The notes below the pieces were generated by a model that was not told the DNA's origin, did not search any database, and saw only the letters and a list, made by a program, of their open reading frames with translations. Shown here one piece after another: positions 18,332-26,346 of a stretch of DNA of 44,773 bases. The position numbers and the translations under genes are program-made. Position 1 is the first letter of the stretch; each line of letters starts with the position of its first letter. The DNA comes from Oleispira sp963933055 (GTDB lineage Bacteria; Pseudomonadota; Gammaproteobacteria; Pseudomonadales; Oceanobacteraceae), in NCBI GenBank assembly GCA_963933055.1, contig CAWVSY010000029.1, positions 1-44,773 on the forward strand, written 5' to 3'.

Positions 18332-18366
18332 GTATTTCTTAGCAGGCGGTATCTGCTAAGAAATAC
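18332..18366. terminator. Perfect 14-base hairpin between convergent genes
   Basis: GTATTTCTTAGCAG (18332-18345) pairs perfectly with 18353-18366 around a 7-base loop. Neither strand has a clean T run after it, so it may stop or stabilise transcripts of both convergent genes. Confidence 0.5.
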
Positions 18367-18372
18367 CGCAAG

Positions 18373-20769
18373 CTATTTAACTTTTACTTGATGAATCAGC
18401 TGAAAGCTTGGGATTGTTTCTGGATTAACGCTGTTATTTTTTGGCCGCATACTTCCATTTAGCATGATTTTATAATTAGTAATGTTGTCATCATAGCCTT
18501 CGCCATCATCGACAGGGGTGTAGCCATAGCTTGAGCCGTTATCGTTAGAAAAACTCAGTGATCCATAGCTCAAGCCACTTTTAGTAATTCCAGTACCGTC
18601 AATAAATGCTACCGGGCTAGAACTGAGGCTGCCTTCCCCTAATCCATTAATGTACATTTTTAAATTACTTGAAACCTCTTGTGTAATTATTACGCTATTC
18701 GGACTACTACTGATAACGGATTTATTTTCACCGGTTAACGTATAACGCAAAACAGCTCCTGGAATGGCTTTATGTTCAGCTCCCGAAGTATCTGGGCTAC
18801 TCAGTATGTTAATAGCGAGTGATAACTGGATATCTGCGTTTTCTTGGCAAGTAAAAAAAGCTTCAGAAGGAATAATGTTAAAACCATTAACACTTGTAGT
18901 GGAAGGGTTTAAGTTATTATTGTTACTCGCATTCGGCTCGCGCCAATAAGCATAAAAGTTGTCTTGCCCTATGTTTTCTTGATGACGATAAGTTAACCTA
19001 TGCTGCCCTTTAGCTAATCCAATAAAACCGGGGAATCTGGCCGTATTTGCTTTAGCATGGCCATTATACCAACGGCTAACTACGGTGTTGTTAATTTTCA
19101 ATTCAATAGCATCGTCGCCATCAATAGCAAATCCGTAAAATCCATCTTCATCGATTTTAATATTGGCCTCTAAAATACTAAAATACTTTTCGGTATTCGT
19201 TAGCGAAAATGGATTTCCACTATTATTAATCTGGCTAAGAATAGTTTGCCCGTAGAGATTGCTGTATAGAGTACGCTGCGCTTCCCACTGATTAAATTCG
19301 TTATTACTACCAACAGAATTATCGCTATAAATGCTTGTATCATAAATACGGGTAAAGACGCCTGGATTGGAGCAGGTTGTTGATAGCGCACGTTCCAGCG
19401 TCCAAATAGGAAGCGTATTTGAAATATTATTATTAATCAGTTGCTCTTCAAATTGTTTACTAAAGACGATTGCTGAAAAACTAGCGGACGTATTGGCGTT
19501 AGTCGAAGAAATATTTAATGTAATAGGAGTGGATCGTGCACCATTAGGATTAATAGGCAAGCTGTATAGGCACTCTAGAGTCGTTGACGATGACGAGCTA
19601 TTTTTTATGCTGCAATTCCAGTTACTGCCTGATGAGTTGCTTAGGCTCAAACCTGCGCCTAGGGTTATTGCAACGCGAGTATCAGGCAGGCTAGGGTGCG
19701 TCGTGCCTAAATTTTCAATTGCAAAGCTAACAGGGCGACTATCATTTACTACCCAAGCATTTGGGTAGCTAAGACTATTATCAAAACCAAGATCAATACG
19801 GCAAACATCATGGCTAACCACGGTGAAAGTGGGTTCCCTTTCTACAGGGCAAGCGCGCGAACGGATATCAATATTACTTGTAGAAAACGTTGTCCAGTTT
19901 CCTTCAGGTTTTCTGAATTGCACGGTGATACCGCCATCGCAGCAACCTTCAAAGCCAAGCACTTCTAATTTATGATAGCCTCCATTTAAGTTAATACCGC
20001 CTTGTAATATTTCACTGGCTCTATTCCAACTGTTTGCCCACCAGAGGTCATCTTCCCATTGCTGCTCAAGAGTATTTCCATCAACATATAAAGCGCCGCC
20101 TCGGCCAAAGTCGGCGCCGTAGCGAAAATCCCAGAATCCTGTTTCGCCAGGTCTGACTAAAAAATAGCTTTCAGAGAAGGCGGCGAAATTACTGTCATTA
20201 CTACTGCCATTACCAAACTGAGAGCGGTTAGTAATGCCATCGAAATTAGTAATAAAGCCACAGCCATAATCTGAATTACGGTCATTGGAATTATCAAAAG
20301 CATTTCGTGCTTGGCTTAAATTACCGGGATTGCTGGTAGAGAAGCGAGTATGAAATTTTATGCCTGGATAGTTAAAAGTGAAGGGTACATTGGCTAGCGG
20401 CGGCGCATTTCTATTACCATAATAAAAATAAATGGTACGAATCTGGCCTCTATCGAGTGTTGGGAAGCGAACCCAAATAGTAGCTTCTTTTCTTGAGCTG
20501 TCCCAGTCATCGATCCAAAACTCTAATAAGGTTTGATCGTTGCTATCAAAGATGTATAAATCTTCACCATTATTGCTCCAGTCATAATCAGAATGTAACG
20601 TAGATGCATTAATATCAAACTTAACTTGATAGCTTTGTAGCTGACTTCCTAAAACGGAATTTTCTTGGACATTAATTTCAGTGCGAAACGGCCATTCACA
20701 CGATTGACGTGCCGAAGCAGGTAAACTGATAATTAACGCGATAAATAAGAAAAAGCCGCTACGTAACAT
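18373..20769 (-). CDS. Large secreted protein with DUF2341 and PA14 domains, MshQ-like
   Basis: The 798-residue protein begins with a signal peptide (FFLFIALIISLPASA). Residues about 45-120 form a DUF2341 domain (YQVKFDINAST, WIDDWDSSRKEATIWVRFP, IYFYYGN). A lectin-like segment with LEVLGFEGCCDGGITVQFRKP follows, as in MSHA biogenesis protein MshQ. A PA14-like domain lies at about residues 465-640 (DGFYGFAIDGDDAIELKINN, LAKGQHRLTYRHQE). The C-terminus is beta-rich. Domains of this kind bind sugars or surfaces. No pilus genes are nearby, so a role in MSHA pili is not shown; it could be a free-standing adhesin. No membrane anchor was seen. Confidence 0.65.
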   Translation of the reverse strand: MLRSGFFLFIALIISLPASARQSCEWPFRTEINVQENSVLGSQLQSYQVKFDINASTLHSDYDWSNNGEDLYIFDSNDQTLLEFWIDDWDSSRKEATIWVRFPTLDRGQIRTIYFYYGNRNAPPLANVPFTFNYPGIKFHTRFSTSNPGNLSQARNAFDNSNDRNSDYGCGFITNFDGITNRSQFGNGSSNDSNFAAFSESYFLVRPGETGFWDFRYGADFGRGGALYVDGNTLEQQWEDDLWWANSWNRASEILQGGINLNGGYHKLEVLGFEGCCDGGITVQFRKPEGNWTTFSTSNIDIRSRACPVEREPTFTVVSHDVCRIDLGFDNSLSYPNAWVVNDSRPVSFAIENLGTTHPSLPDTRVAITLGAGLSLSNSSGSNWNCSIKNSSSSSTTLECLYSLPINPNGARSTPITLNISSTNANTSASFSAIVFSKQFEEQLINNNISNTLPIWTLERALSTTCSNPGVFTRIYDTSIYSDNSVGSNNEFNQWEAQRTLYSNLYGQTILSQINNSGNPFSLTNTEKYFSILEANIKIDEDGFYGFAIDGDDAIELKINNTVVSRWYNGHAKANTARFPGFIGLAKGQHRLTYRHQENIGQDNFYAYWREPNASNNNNLNPSTTSVNGFNIIPSEAFFTCQENADIQLSLAINILSSPDTSGAEHKAIPGAVLRYTLTGENKSVISSSPNSVIITQEVSSNLKMYINGLGEGSLSSSPVAFIDGTGITKSGLSYGSLSFSNDNGSSYGYTPVDDGEGYDDNITNYKIMLNGSMRPKNNSVNPETIPSFQLIHQVKVK

Positions 20770-20856
20770 ACATTCTGCTCGCTGGTGTACAAATAAAGTG
20801 CATCTTATAACAATCCTTGCCGATCTTTACGTAAAAGATTGTAACTTATGCTGGCA

Positions 20857-21273
20857 CTAGTCTTGTCGAACTCGGCCACGCATTGACTTTGTTTGGCTGT
20901 GCTTGGTTTTTTTATCCATGCGTTTATTTTGTGAAGAACGGCTAGGCTTCGTTGGCTGTCGAGTCTTTTGAGTCACTACCGCTTGGCGAATCAGGGCTAC
21001 TAAACGGTCTAAAGCCGCTTGGCGGTTTAACTCTTGGCTTCTGTGTTCTTGAGATTTAATAATGATGATGCCATCTTTCGTCACTCGGTGATCACTCAGG
21101 GCAAGTAGGCGCTCTTTGTAAAACTCAGGCAGTGTTGATGCTTTGATATCAAAGCGTAAATGTATCGCACTGGATACCTTGTTTACATTTTGTCCACCAG
21201 CACCTTGGGAGCGCATTGCTTGTAAATCAAGCTGATCACTAGGGATTGATACTGAATGAGAGATAAAAAGCAT
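20857..21273 (-). CDS. arfB: Alternative ribosome-rescue factor ArfB (peptidyl-tRNA hydrolase)
   Basis: This 138-residue protein has the release-factor GGQ motif at residues 26-28 in MRSQGAGGQNVNKVSSAIHLRF and a basic C-terminal tail rich in Lys, Arg and Gln. That is the ArfB/YaeJ layout: the tail probes the empty mRNA channel of a stalled 70S ribosome and GGQ releases the peptide. The tail (QTKSMRGRVRQD) is present. The window also encodes PrfH, a second GGQ protein. A long imperfect inverted repeat lies 37 bases upstream of its start. Confidence 0.92.
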   Translation of the reverse strand: MLFISHSVSIPSDQLDLQAMRSQGAGGQNVNKVSSAIHLRFDIKASTLPEFYKERLLALSDHRVTKDGIIIIKSQEHRSQELNRQAALDRLVALIRQAVVTQKTRQPTKPSRSSQNKRMDKKTKHSQTKSMRGRVRQD

Positions 21274-21309
21274 GATAAAAATACTAACCAGAAAAATAAG
21301 AGAAAATAA

Positions 21310-21362
21310 GCGCTATATTCACGGTGCCTCTCATCTAAATAGAGAGGCTTTCAATACAGCGC
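21310..21362. repeat. Extended inverted repeat between the LysR gene and arfB
   Basis: GCCTCTC (21326-21332) pairs with GAGAGGC (21342-21348). An outer arm GCGCTATATT (21310-21319) matches AATACAGCGC (21353-21362) at 9 of 10 positions. On the minus strand it lies after the LysR gene and before arfB, so it could terminate the first or form the leader of the second. Confidence 0.5.
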
Positions 21363-21422
21363 ATTAATCATAGAGCTAACGGATACGCCGTGCAATGGCG
21401 TTTTCATCCGAGTATTGGTGAA

Positions 21423-22346
21423 TTATGCTTTAACCATTTTCTGTGCATTACGATCAAGCTTAATAAAATACTTTTTCAGGAAGTCGAGCAGTAAACGCAG
21501 CTTTTTTGACCCTGTGCTGCCCGGCGGAAAAACACCATAAATATCAATATTTTTTAATTGATAATCCTCTAGCACGATTTCCAATAGCCCGGCTTGAACT
21601 TTAGGCCATGCATCATATAAAGGAATTCGACCTAGTCCATGACCGCCTTCAATAAAAGCCGTTCGTGCAGCCGCGTTATTGGTGCTGATGCTGCCTTTAA
21701 TCGCCACGCTGTAAGAACGGCTACCTTTGGTTAATTCGATGGCACCTGATGTTAGCTTATAAATAACCCAATCATGTTGTTCCAAATCAGAAGGGGTTAA
21801 CGGACGTCCATGCTTTTTAAAGTAATTAGGGGAGCCACATAAGCAGGTCGGTAGTGTTGAAAGTTTACTGGCTTGCAAGCCCGAGTCGGGCAAGGGGGCA
21901 CCGCGGATGGCCAAATCGATGCCTTCTTGCATAATGTTTACAACTTCATCACTGAGCATGATGTCGAGCTCGATTTTAGGATAAAGGCGCCTAAACTCAC
22001 TCAGTGCCGGGACGACAATTTGCATTCCAACATTAACTGGGCAAGTTATCTTTAATAATCCCTCGGGTTCATTTTTAAGATTTTCAATTTGCTGGTTAGC
22101 GGTGGTTGCTTGTTCTGCAATGATGCGGCAAGACTGATAGTACTCAGCGCCTGCTTCCGTTAGGGAAATTGAGCGAGTCGAACGATTCAGCAGCTTCACG
22201 CCAAGCTGAGATTCCAGCTTTTTGATGTGATAGCTGACGACGGCTCGCGATAAGCCAATGTGCTTGGCCGCTGCGGTTAGGTTGCCTTGTTCAATGACCT
22301 GGGCAAAGACCACCATGCTTTTAAGTTGTTCGAAAGATAGCTTCAT
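21423..22346 (-). CDS. LysR-family regulator, CrgA/AaeR-like
   Basis: The 307-residue protein has the LysR helix-turn-helix (QGNLTAAAKHIGLSRAVVSYHIKKLESQLGVKLLNRSTRSISLTEAG) and a substrate-binding domain from about residue 88 (LLKITCPVNVGMQIVVPALSEF). It belongs to the large CrgA/AaeR/DhcR-like branch. It is divergent from the detoxification genes at 22468-26236, with 121 bases between start codons that hold an inverted repeat. A role as their regulator is therefore likely but inferred. Confidence 0.9.
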   Translation of the reverse strand: MKLSFEQLKSMVVFAQVIEQGNLTAAAKHIGLSRAVVSYHIKKLESQLGVKLLNRSTRSISLTEAGAEYYQSCRIIAEQATTANQQIENLKNEPEGLLKITCPVNVGMQIVVPALSEFRRLYPKIELDIMLSDEVVNIMQEGIDLAIRGAPLPDSGLQASKLSTLPTCLCGSPNYFKKHGRPLTPSDLEQHDWVIYKLTSGAIELTKGSRSYSVAIKGSISTNNAAARTAFIEGGHGLGRIPLYDAWPKVQAGLLEIVLEDYQLKNIDIYGVFPPGSTGSKKLRLLLDFLKKYFIKLDRNAQKMVKA

Positions 22347-22377
22347 ATTTTAATTGTACCAAAGATTGTATTAATTA

Positions 22378-22432
22378 TTCGAACAATGTAGTTCATTATC
22401 TATATATTGTTAGAAATCGTCGGTAGGCCTAC
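22378..22432. promoter_or_regulatory. Candidate LysR operator between divergent genes
   Basis: TTCGAACAAT (22378-22387) and ATTGTTAGAA (22406-22415) form an imperfect inverted repeat (9 of 10). GTAGGCCTAC (22423-22432) is a perfect 10-base palindrome 35 bases before the DJ-1-like start codon. These are typical of LysR binding and activation sites. Confidence 0.5.
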
Positions 22433-22467
22433 ACTGAATCCAAATTCAAAACAGATGCGAGAGCGAT

Positions 22468-23166
22468 ATGAACACACAACAAACAGCTAAGAATGTATTG
22501 ATGGTTTTAACGTCTCACGATGAGTTAGGCGATACGGGTGAAAAAACAGGCTTTTGGGTAGAAGAATTTGCTGCACCTTACTACGCTTTGGTTGATGCGG
22601 GTATTCAGGTAACGATCGCTTCTGTAGCAGGTGGTCAGCCTCCTATTGATCCTAAGAGTAAATTAGAAGATTTTCAGACGCCATCGACGAAGCGTTATGA
22701 CGCGGATAGCGATGTTCAGGTATTGATGGCGAATACGGCCGTACTTGCTGATGTGAACGCAGCAGACTTCGACGCGGTTTTCTATCCTGGTGGCCACGGT
22801 CCATTATGGGACCTGACTGAAAACGAAGTATCAATTTCATTGATTGAAAGTTTTTTAGCGGCCAATAAGCCAGTCGCGGCGGTGTGCCACGCAACGGCCG
22901 CCTTTTTGAATATTAAAGATGCTGCGGGCGAATATGTTGTTAAAGGTAAAGCAGTTACTGGTTTTACCAATGGTGAAGAAGACGCTGTGCAGCTAACCGA
23001 CGTTGTGCCTTTCTTATTGGAAGATGAGCTAATAAAGCGCGGCGCAGATTATCAAAAGGTTGCAGATTGGAATGCATTTGCGGTTCAAGATGGTTTATTA
23101 ATCAGTGGCCAAAATCCACAAAGTTCCGAGTTGGCCGCAGAAAAATTATTAGCGGCCATTGCATAA
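22468..23166 (+). CDS. DJ-1/PfpI family protein, Hsp31/glyoxalase III-like
   Basis: The 232-residue protein has the DJ-1/PfpI fold with the nucleophile Cys140 in PVAAVCHATAAF, the neighbouring acid in PGGHGPLWDL, and Glu in the KTGFWVEEFAAPY segment. Members near this branch hydrate methylglyoxal to lactate or act as chaperones and deglycases. It is first in a run of plus-strand genes for handling reactive carbonyls, divergent from the LysR gene. AGAGCGAT precedes the ATG as a weak ribosome-binding site. Confidence 0.88.
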   Translation: MNTQQTAKNVLMVLTSHDELGDTGEKTGFWVEEFAAPYYALVDAGIQVTIASVAGGQPPIDPKSKLEDFQTPSTKRYDADSDVQVLMANTAVLADVNAADFDAVFYPGGHGPLWDLTENEVSISLIESFLAANKPVAAVCHATAAFLNIKDAAGEYVVKGKAVTGFTNGEEDAVQLTDVVPFLLEDELIKRGADYQKVADWNAFAVQDGLLISGQNPQSSELAAEKLLAAIA

Positions 23167-23252
23167 AACTCAGTTATTAAAAACGACTTTTCGAGCAATT
23201 AGGTGAGTTTACGAAAACCTAATTGCTTAGATTTCAACAGATTCAGGAAACC

Positions 23253-24416
23253 ATGTTTATGTTAAATTTCAGCTTTCAAAATACAACTCAAATTCTTTTT
23301 GGTGAAGGTCAAATCGCTTCATTGAAAAAACAAATTCCTAGCGATGCGAAAGTATTGGTCACTTACGGCGGCGGCTCAATCAAAAGCAACGGCGTTTATG
23401 ATCAGGTATCTGAGGCATTAAGCGATCATACTTGGTTTGAATTTTCGGGTATTGAGCCAAACCCAAGCTACGATACTTTAATGAAGGCGCAAGATATTAT
23501 TAAAGAAAATAATATCGACTTTATTTTAGCTGTTGGTGGTGGTTCAGTAGTGGATGGCTCTAAGTTCATTGCGGCCGCCGCCTTGTTCGAAGGTGAAGAT
23601 CCTTGGGATATCGTAAGCAAGCAAGCACCTATTGAAAAAGCTTTACCACTTGCGTGTGTTTTAACACTGCCTGCTACGGGTTCTGAATCGAATACGGGTG
23701 CTGTTGTAACACGTAATGGTAATAAACTGCCTTTCCACAATCCATTGGTACGTCCAATATTTGCGGTACTTGATCCGGCAGTGACATTGTCATTATCTGA
23801 GCGTCAAATTAGTAACGGTGTTGTGGATGCGTTTGTTCATACGATGGAGCAATACTTAACGTACAGCGTAAACGGTAAAGTGCAAGATCGTTTTGCGGAA
23901 GGTTTATTACTAACCCTTATTGAAGAAGGTCCTAAAGCTTTAGCCGCAGAAACGTCTACAGATTTAGAAATACGTGGCAACATTATGTGGGCTGCAACAA
24001 TGGCGCTTAATGGTTTAATTGGTGCGGGTGTTCCTCAAGATTGGGCAACGCATATGATTGGCCATGAACTAACAGGCACGCACAACATTGATCACGCGCG
24101 TACGTTGTCGATTGTATTACCTGCTGTGATGAAAGTGTGTAAAGAAGCTAAGCGTGAAAAATTATTGCAGTACGCAGAGCGTATTTGGAATATCACTGAC
24201 GGCGATGAGGAGTCTCGCATTAATCGTGCTATCGAATCAACGGAGCAATTTTTCGAGATGATGAAAGTTCCAACGCGTTTATCGCATGTCAATTTGGCAG
24301 AAGGCGATATCGATGTGTTGATCGAAAAACTCACCCAGCATGGCATGGTTAAGTTGGGCGAACACAGCGCCATTACCCCTGAAGTTAGCCGTGAGATACT
24401 GGTTACAGCACTTTAA
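23253..24416 (+). CDS. Iron-containing alcohol dehydrogenase / aldehyde reductase, YqhD-like
   Basis: From ATG 23253 the protein has 387 residues, the length of E. coli YqhD. It contains VLVTYGGGSIKSNGVYDQV, LAVGGGSVVDGSKFIAAA and the metal ligands in NGVVDAFVHTMEQY and HMIGHELTGTHNIDHARTL. YqhD reduces toxic short and lipid-derived aldehydes using NADPH. AGGA (23245-23248) stands before two possible starts: ATG 23253 (4 bases away) and ATG 23259 (10 bases away). The latter gives MLNFSFQNTTQILFG, which aligns with the YqhD start. The in-frame TTG 23223 is rejected. Confidence 0.93.
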   Translation: MFMLNFSFQNTTQILFGEGQIASLKKQIPSDAKVLVTYGGGSIKSNGVYDQVSEALSDHTWFEFSGIEPNPSYDTLMKAQDIIKENNIDFILAVGGGSVVDGSKFIAAAALFEGEDPWDIVSKQAPIEKALPLACVLTLPATGSESNTGAVVTRNGNKLPFHNPLVRPIFAVLDPAVTLSLSERQISNGVVDAFVHTMEQYLTYSVNGKVQDRFAEGLLLTLIEEGPKALAAETSTDLEIRGNIMWAATMALNGLIGAGVPQDWATHMIGHELTGTHNIDHARTLSIVLPAVMKVCKEAKREKLLQYAERIWNITDGDEESRINRAIESTEQFFEMMKVPTRLSHVNLAEGDIDVLIEKLTQHGMVKLGEHSAITPEVSREILVTAL

Positions 24417-24433
24417 ACTTTCGTTTAATTTTC

Positions 24434-24465
24434 AAAAAAAGGCGCTTTAATCTTGGTTAAAGCGC
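24434..24465 (-). terminator. Hairpin with T run on the minus strand between two plus-strand genes
   Basis: GCGCTTTAA (24442-24450) pairs perfectly with TTAAAGCGC (24457-24465). Seven A lie before it, giving a T run only on the minus strand. It would stop antisense transcription, and may act as a processing hairpin on the plus strand. Confidence 0.5.
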
Positions 24466-24511
24466 TTCAACTTATTCGTAAATAGATTTTTTGACATCGA
24501 ATGGTATTGTT

Positions 24512-25561
24512 ATGACATCCCCTAAGCAAACATCTTTAGTTAACCGTCAGTGGACACTGGCTTCTCGCCCAGTGGGTGCTCCGAGCCTAAATAACTTTAA
24601 TTTTATTGAGGTTGATAAGCCTAAAATACAACAAGGCGAGATTTTATTACGCACCGTTTTCTTATCACTCGACCCGTATATGCGTGGCCGCATGAACGAT
24701 GCGAAATCCTATGCTGAACCCGTTGCTATTGATGAAGTAATGGTCGGCGGTACTGTGTGTCGAGTAGAAGAATCCAATCACCCAGATTATCGTATTGGCG
24801 AATGGGTCGTTTCTTTTTCAGGCTGGCAAGATTATGCCATCTCGGATGGTATTGATTTGTTAAAGCTTGGTATGGATCCTGTTCAGCCTTCTTATGCTTT
24901 AGGCGTAATGGGAATGCCAGGTTTGACTGCTTATATGGGGCTTTTAGATATTGGTCAGCCAAAAGCGGGCGAAACCGTTGTGGTTGCTGCCGCGACGGGT
25001 GCTGTTGGTAGCTTAGTCGGGCAAATCGCTAAGCTGAAGGGCTGTAAGGTTGTTGGTATTGCCGGTGGTGAAGAGAAATGCCGTTCTGCGGTTGATGATT
25101 TAGGCTTTGATCTGTGTGTGGATCATACATCGCCTGATTTAGCAGAGCAGTTGGCAAAAGCCTGCGATAATGGCATTGATGTGTATTTTGAGAATGTTGG
25201 TGGCAAAGTATTTGATGCGGTCTTACCGCTATTAAATGCCTGCGCCCGAATTCCTTTATGCGGAATGATTTCGCAATACAATGCAACTGAGCTGCCAGAA
25301 GGCCCTGATCGTATGTTTGCGCTGATGGGAAATCTATTGGTGAAGCGTATCAAAATGCAAGGCTTTATTGTTTTTGATGATTATGGTCATCGTTATAATG
25401 AATTCAGTGACGATATGTCGCAATGGTTAGCCGATGGCAAGATTCAATATCGTGAAGATCTTGTGGAAGGTTTAGAGAACGCGGTGGAATCGTTTGGTGG
25501 ATTATTGGAAGGTAAAAATTTCGGTAAGCTTGTTGTTCGAGTTGGTCCAAACGCCCTTTAA
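24512..25561 (+). CDS. NADPH-dependent medium-chain oxidoreductase, CurA/2-alkenal reductase type
   Basis: The 349-residue protein is a zinc-free MDR oxidoreductase. LDPYMRGRMND near residue 50, GMPGLTAYMGLLDIGQPK and the nucleotide motif VVAAATGAVGSLVGQIAKLKGCKVVGIAGG (about residues 155-185) match the leukotriene B4 12-hydroxydehydrogenase/CurA family, which reduces alpha,beta-unsaturated carbonyls. ATG 24512 is chosen over the in-frame TTG 24491 because MTSPKQTSLVNRQWTLASRP resembles family N-termini. No clear ribosome-binding site was seen. It fits the electrophile-detoxification theme of its neighbours. Confidence 0.88.
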   Translation: MTSPKQTSLVNRQWTLASRPVGAPSLNNFNFIEVDKPKIQQGEILLRTVFLSLDPYMRGRMNDAKSYAEPVAIDEVMVGGTVCRVEESNHPDYRIGEWVVSFSGWQDYAISDGIDLLKLGMDPVQPSYALGVMGMPGLTAYMGLLDIGQPKAGETVVVAAATGAVGSLVGQIAKLKGCKVVGIAGGEEKCRSAVDDLGFDLCVDHTSPDLAEQLAKACDNGIDVYFENVGGKVFDAVLPLLNACARIPLCGMISQYNATELPEGPDRMFALMGNLLVKRIKMQGFIVFDDYGHRYNEFSDDMSQWLADGKIQYREDLVEGLENAVESFGGLLEGKNFGKLVVRVGPNAL

Positions 25562-25588
25562 ACCGGTTAAATAAAAAAGGAATATAGT

Positions 25589-26236
25589 ATGTTAACGGTT
25601 CATCATTTAAATCAGTCTCGTTCTAAGCGTGTATTGTGGCTATTAGAAGAATTGGAGATGCCTTATACGCGAGTTGATCATCAGCGAGATGCGCAAACTC
25701 ATTTGGCACCTGAAAGTTTAAAAGCAGTTCATCCATTAAGCAAAGCCCCTGTGATTGTCGATACGGGTATTGATGGCAGCGCAGCGGGTGAGGTCATATT
25801 GTGCGAATCAAGCACCATTATGGAATACATACTTGATCAATATGAAATAAGCCAAAAGAAAAATAGCAGCTTGCGCCCAGAAAAAGGGTGCAAAGAATAT
25901 TACCAGTATATGGAATGGTCTCATTTTGCTGAAGGCTCATTGGCTTTGCCGGTAATGTTAACCTTATTCATGGGAATGGAAACGCGTAAAGGCGATCAAC
26001 CGATGGATGGTTATGCGGCTAAAGAAGTTGGTTTAGACTTTACTTACATTGAATCGGTATTAGCTGAACGTGACTACTTCGCGGGTAGTGACTTTACGGC
26101 TGCAGATATTATGATGGCAACCATGCTTGAAATTGCTGGCAACATTGGCTTGCTAAAAGGACATGAGAAAACACAAGCTTACCTTGCCAAAGTTCAGCAA
26201 CGCAGTGCTTATCAGAAAGCAGCCAGTTTTGGCTAA
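25589..26236 (+). CDS. Glutathione S-transferase
   Basis: This 215-residue protein has the thioredoxin-like GST N-terminal domain (HHLNQSRSKRVLWLLEELEMPY, HPLSKAPVIVD, LCESSTIMEYILDQY) and a helical C-terminal domain with the folding signature FAGSDFTAADIMMA. Ser10 or Arg11 of the SRSKR stretch may activate glutathione, as in the bacterial beta/nu-like classes. AGGA lies close before the ATG. The 27-base gap after the oxidoreductase suggests one transcript. It would conjugate the same electrophiles that the preceding reductases handle. Confidence 0.92.
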   Translation: MLTVHHLNQSRSKRVLWLLEELEMPYTRVDHQRDAQTHLAPESLKAVHPLSKAPVIVDTGIDGSAAGEVILCESSTIMEYILDQYEISQKKNSSLRPEKGCKEYYQYMEWSHFAEGSLALPVMLTLFMGMETRKGDQPMDGYAAKEVGLDFTYIESVLAERDYFAGSDFTAADIMMATMLEIAGNIGLLKGHEKTQAYLAKVQQRSAYQKAASFG

Positions 26237-26251
26237 ATAGTAATCTTGTTG

Positions 26252-26275
26252 ATGGACCTTCGGGTCCATTTATAA
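26252..26275 (+). terminator. Terminator-like hairpin with TTCG loop after the GST gene
   Basis: ATGGACC (26252-26258) pairs with GGTCCAT (26263-26269) around a very stable TTCG loop. The following TTATAAT is only partly T-rich. Confidence 0.6.
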
Positions 26276-26346
26276 TAGGGTGTGCACTTTGTTCAGGGCT
26301 TTATACTAAGCTCTGATTATGGAATTCATAAGATGGAATTTTTAGT

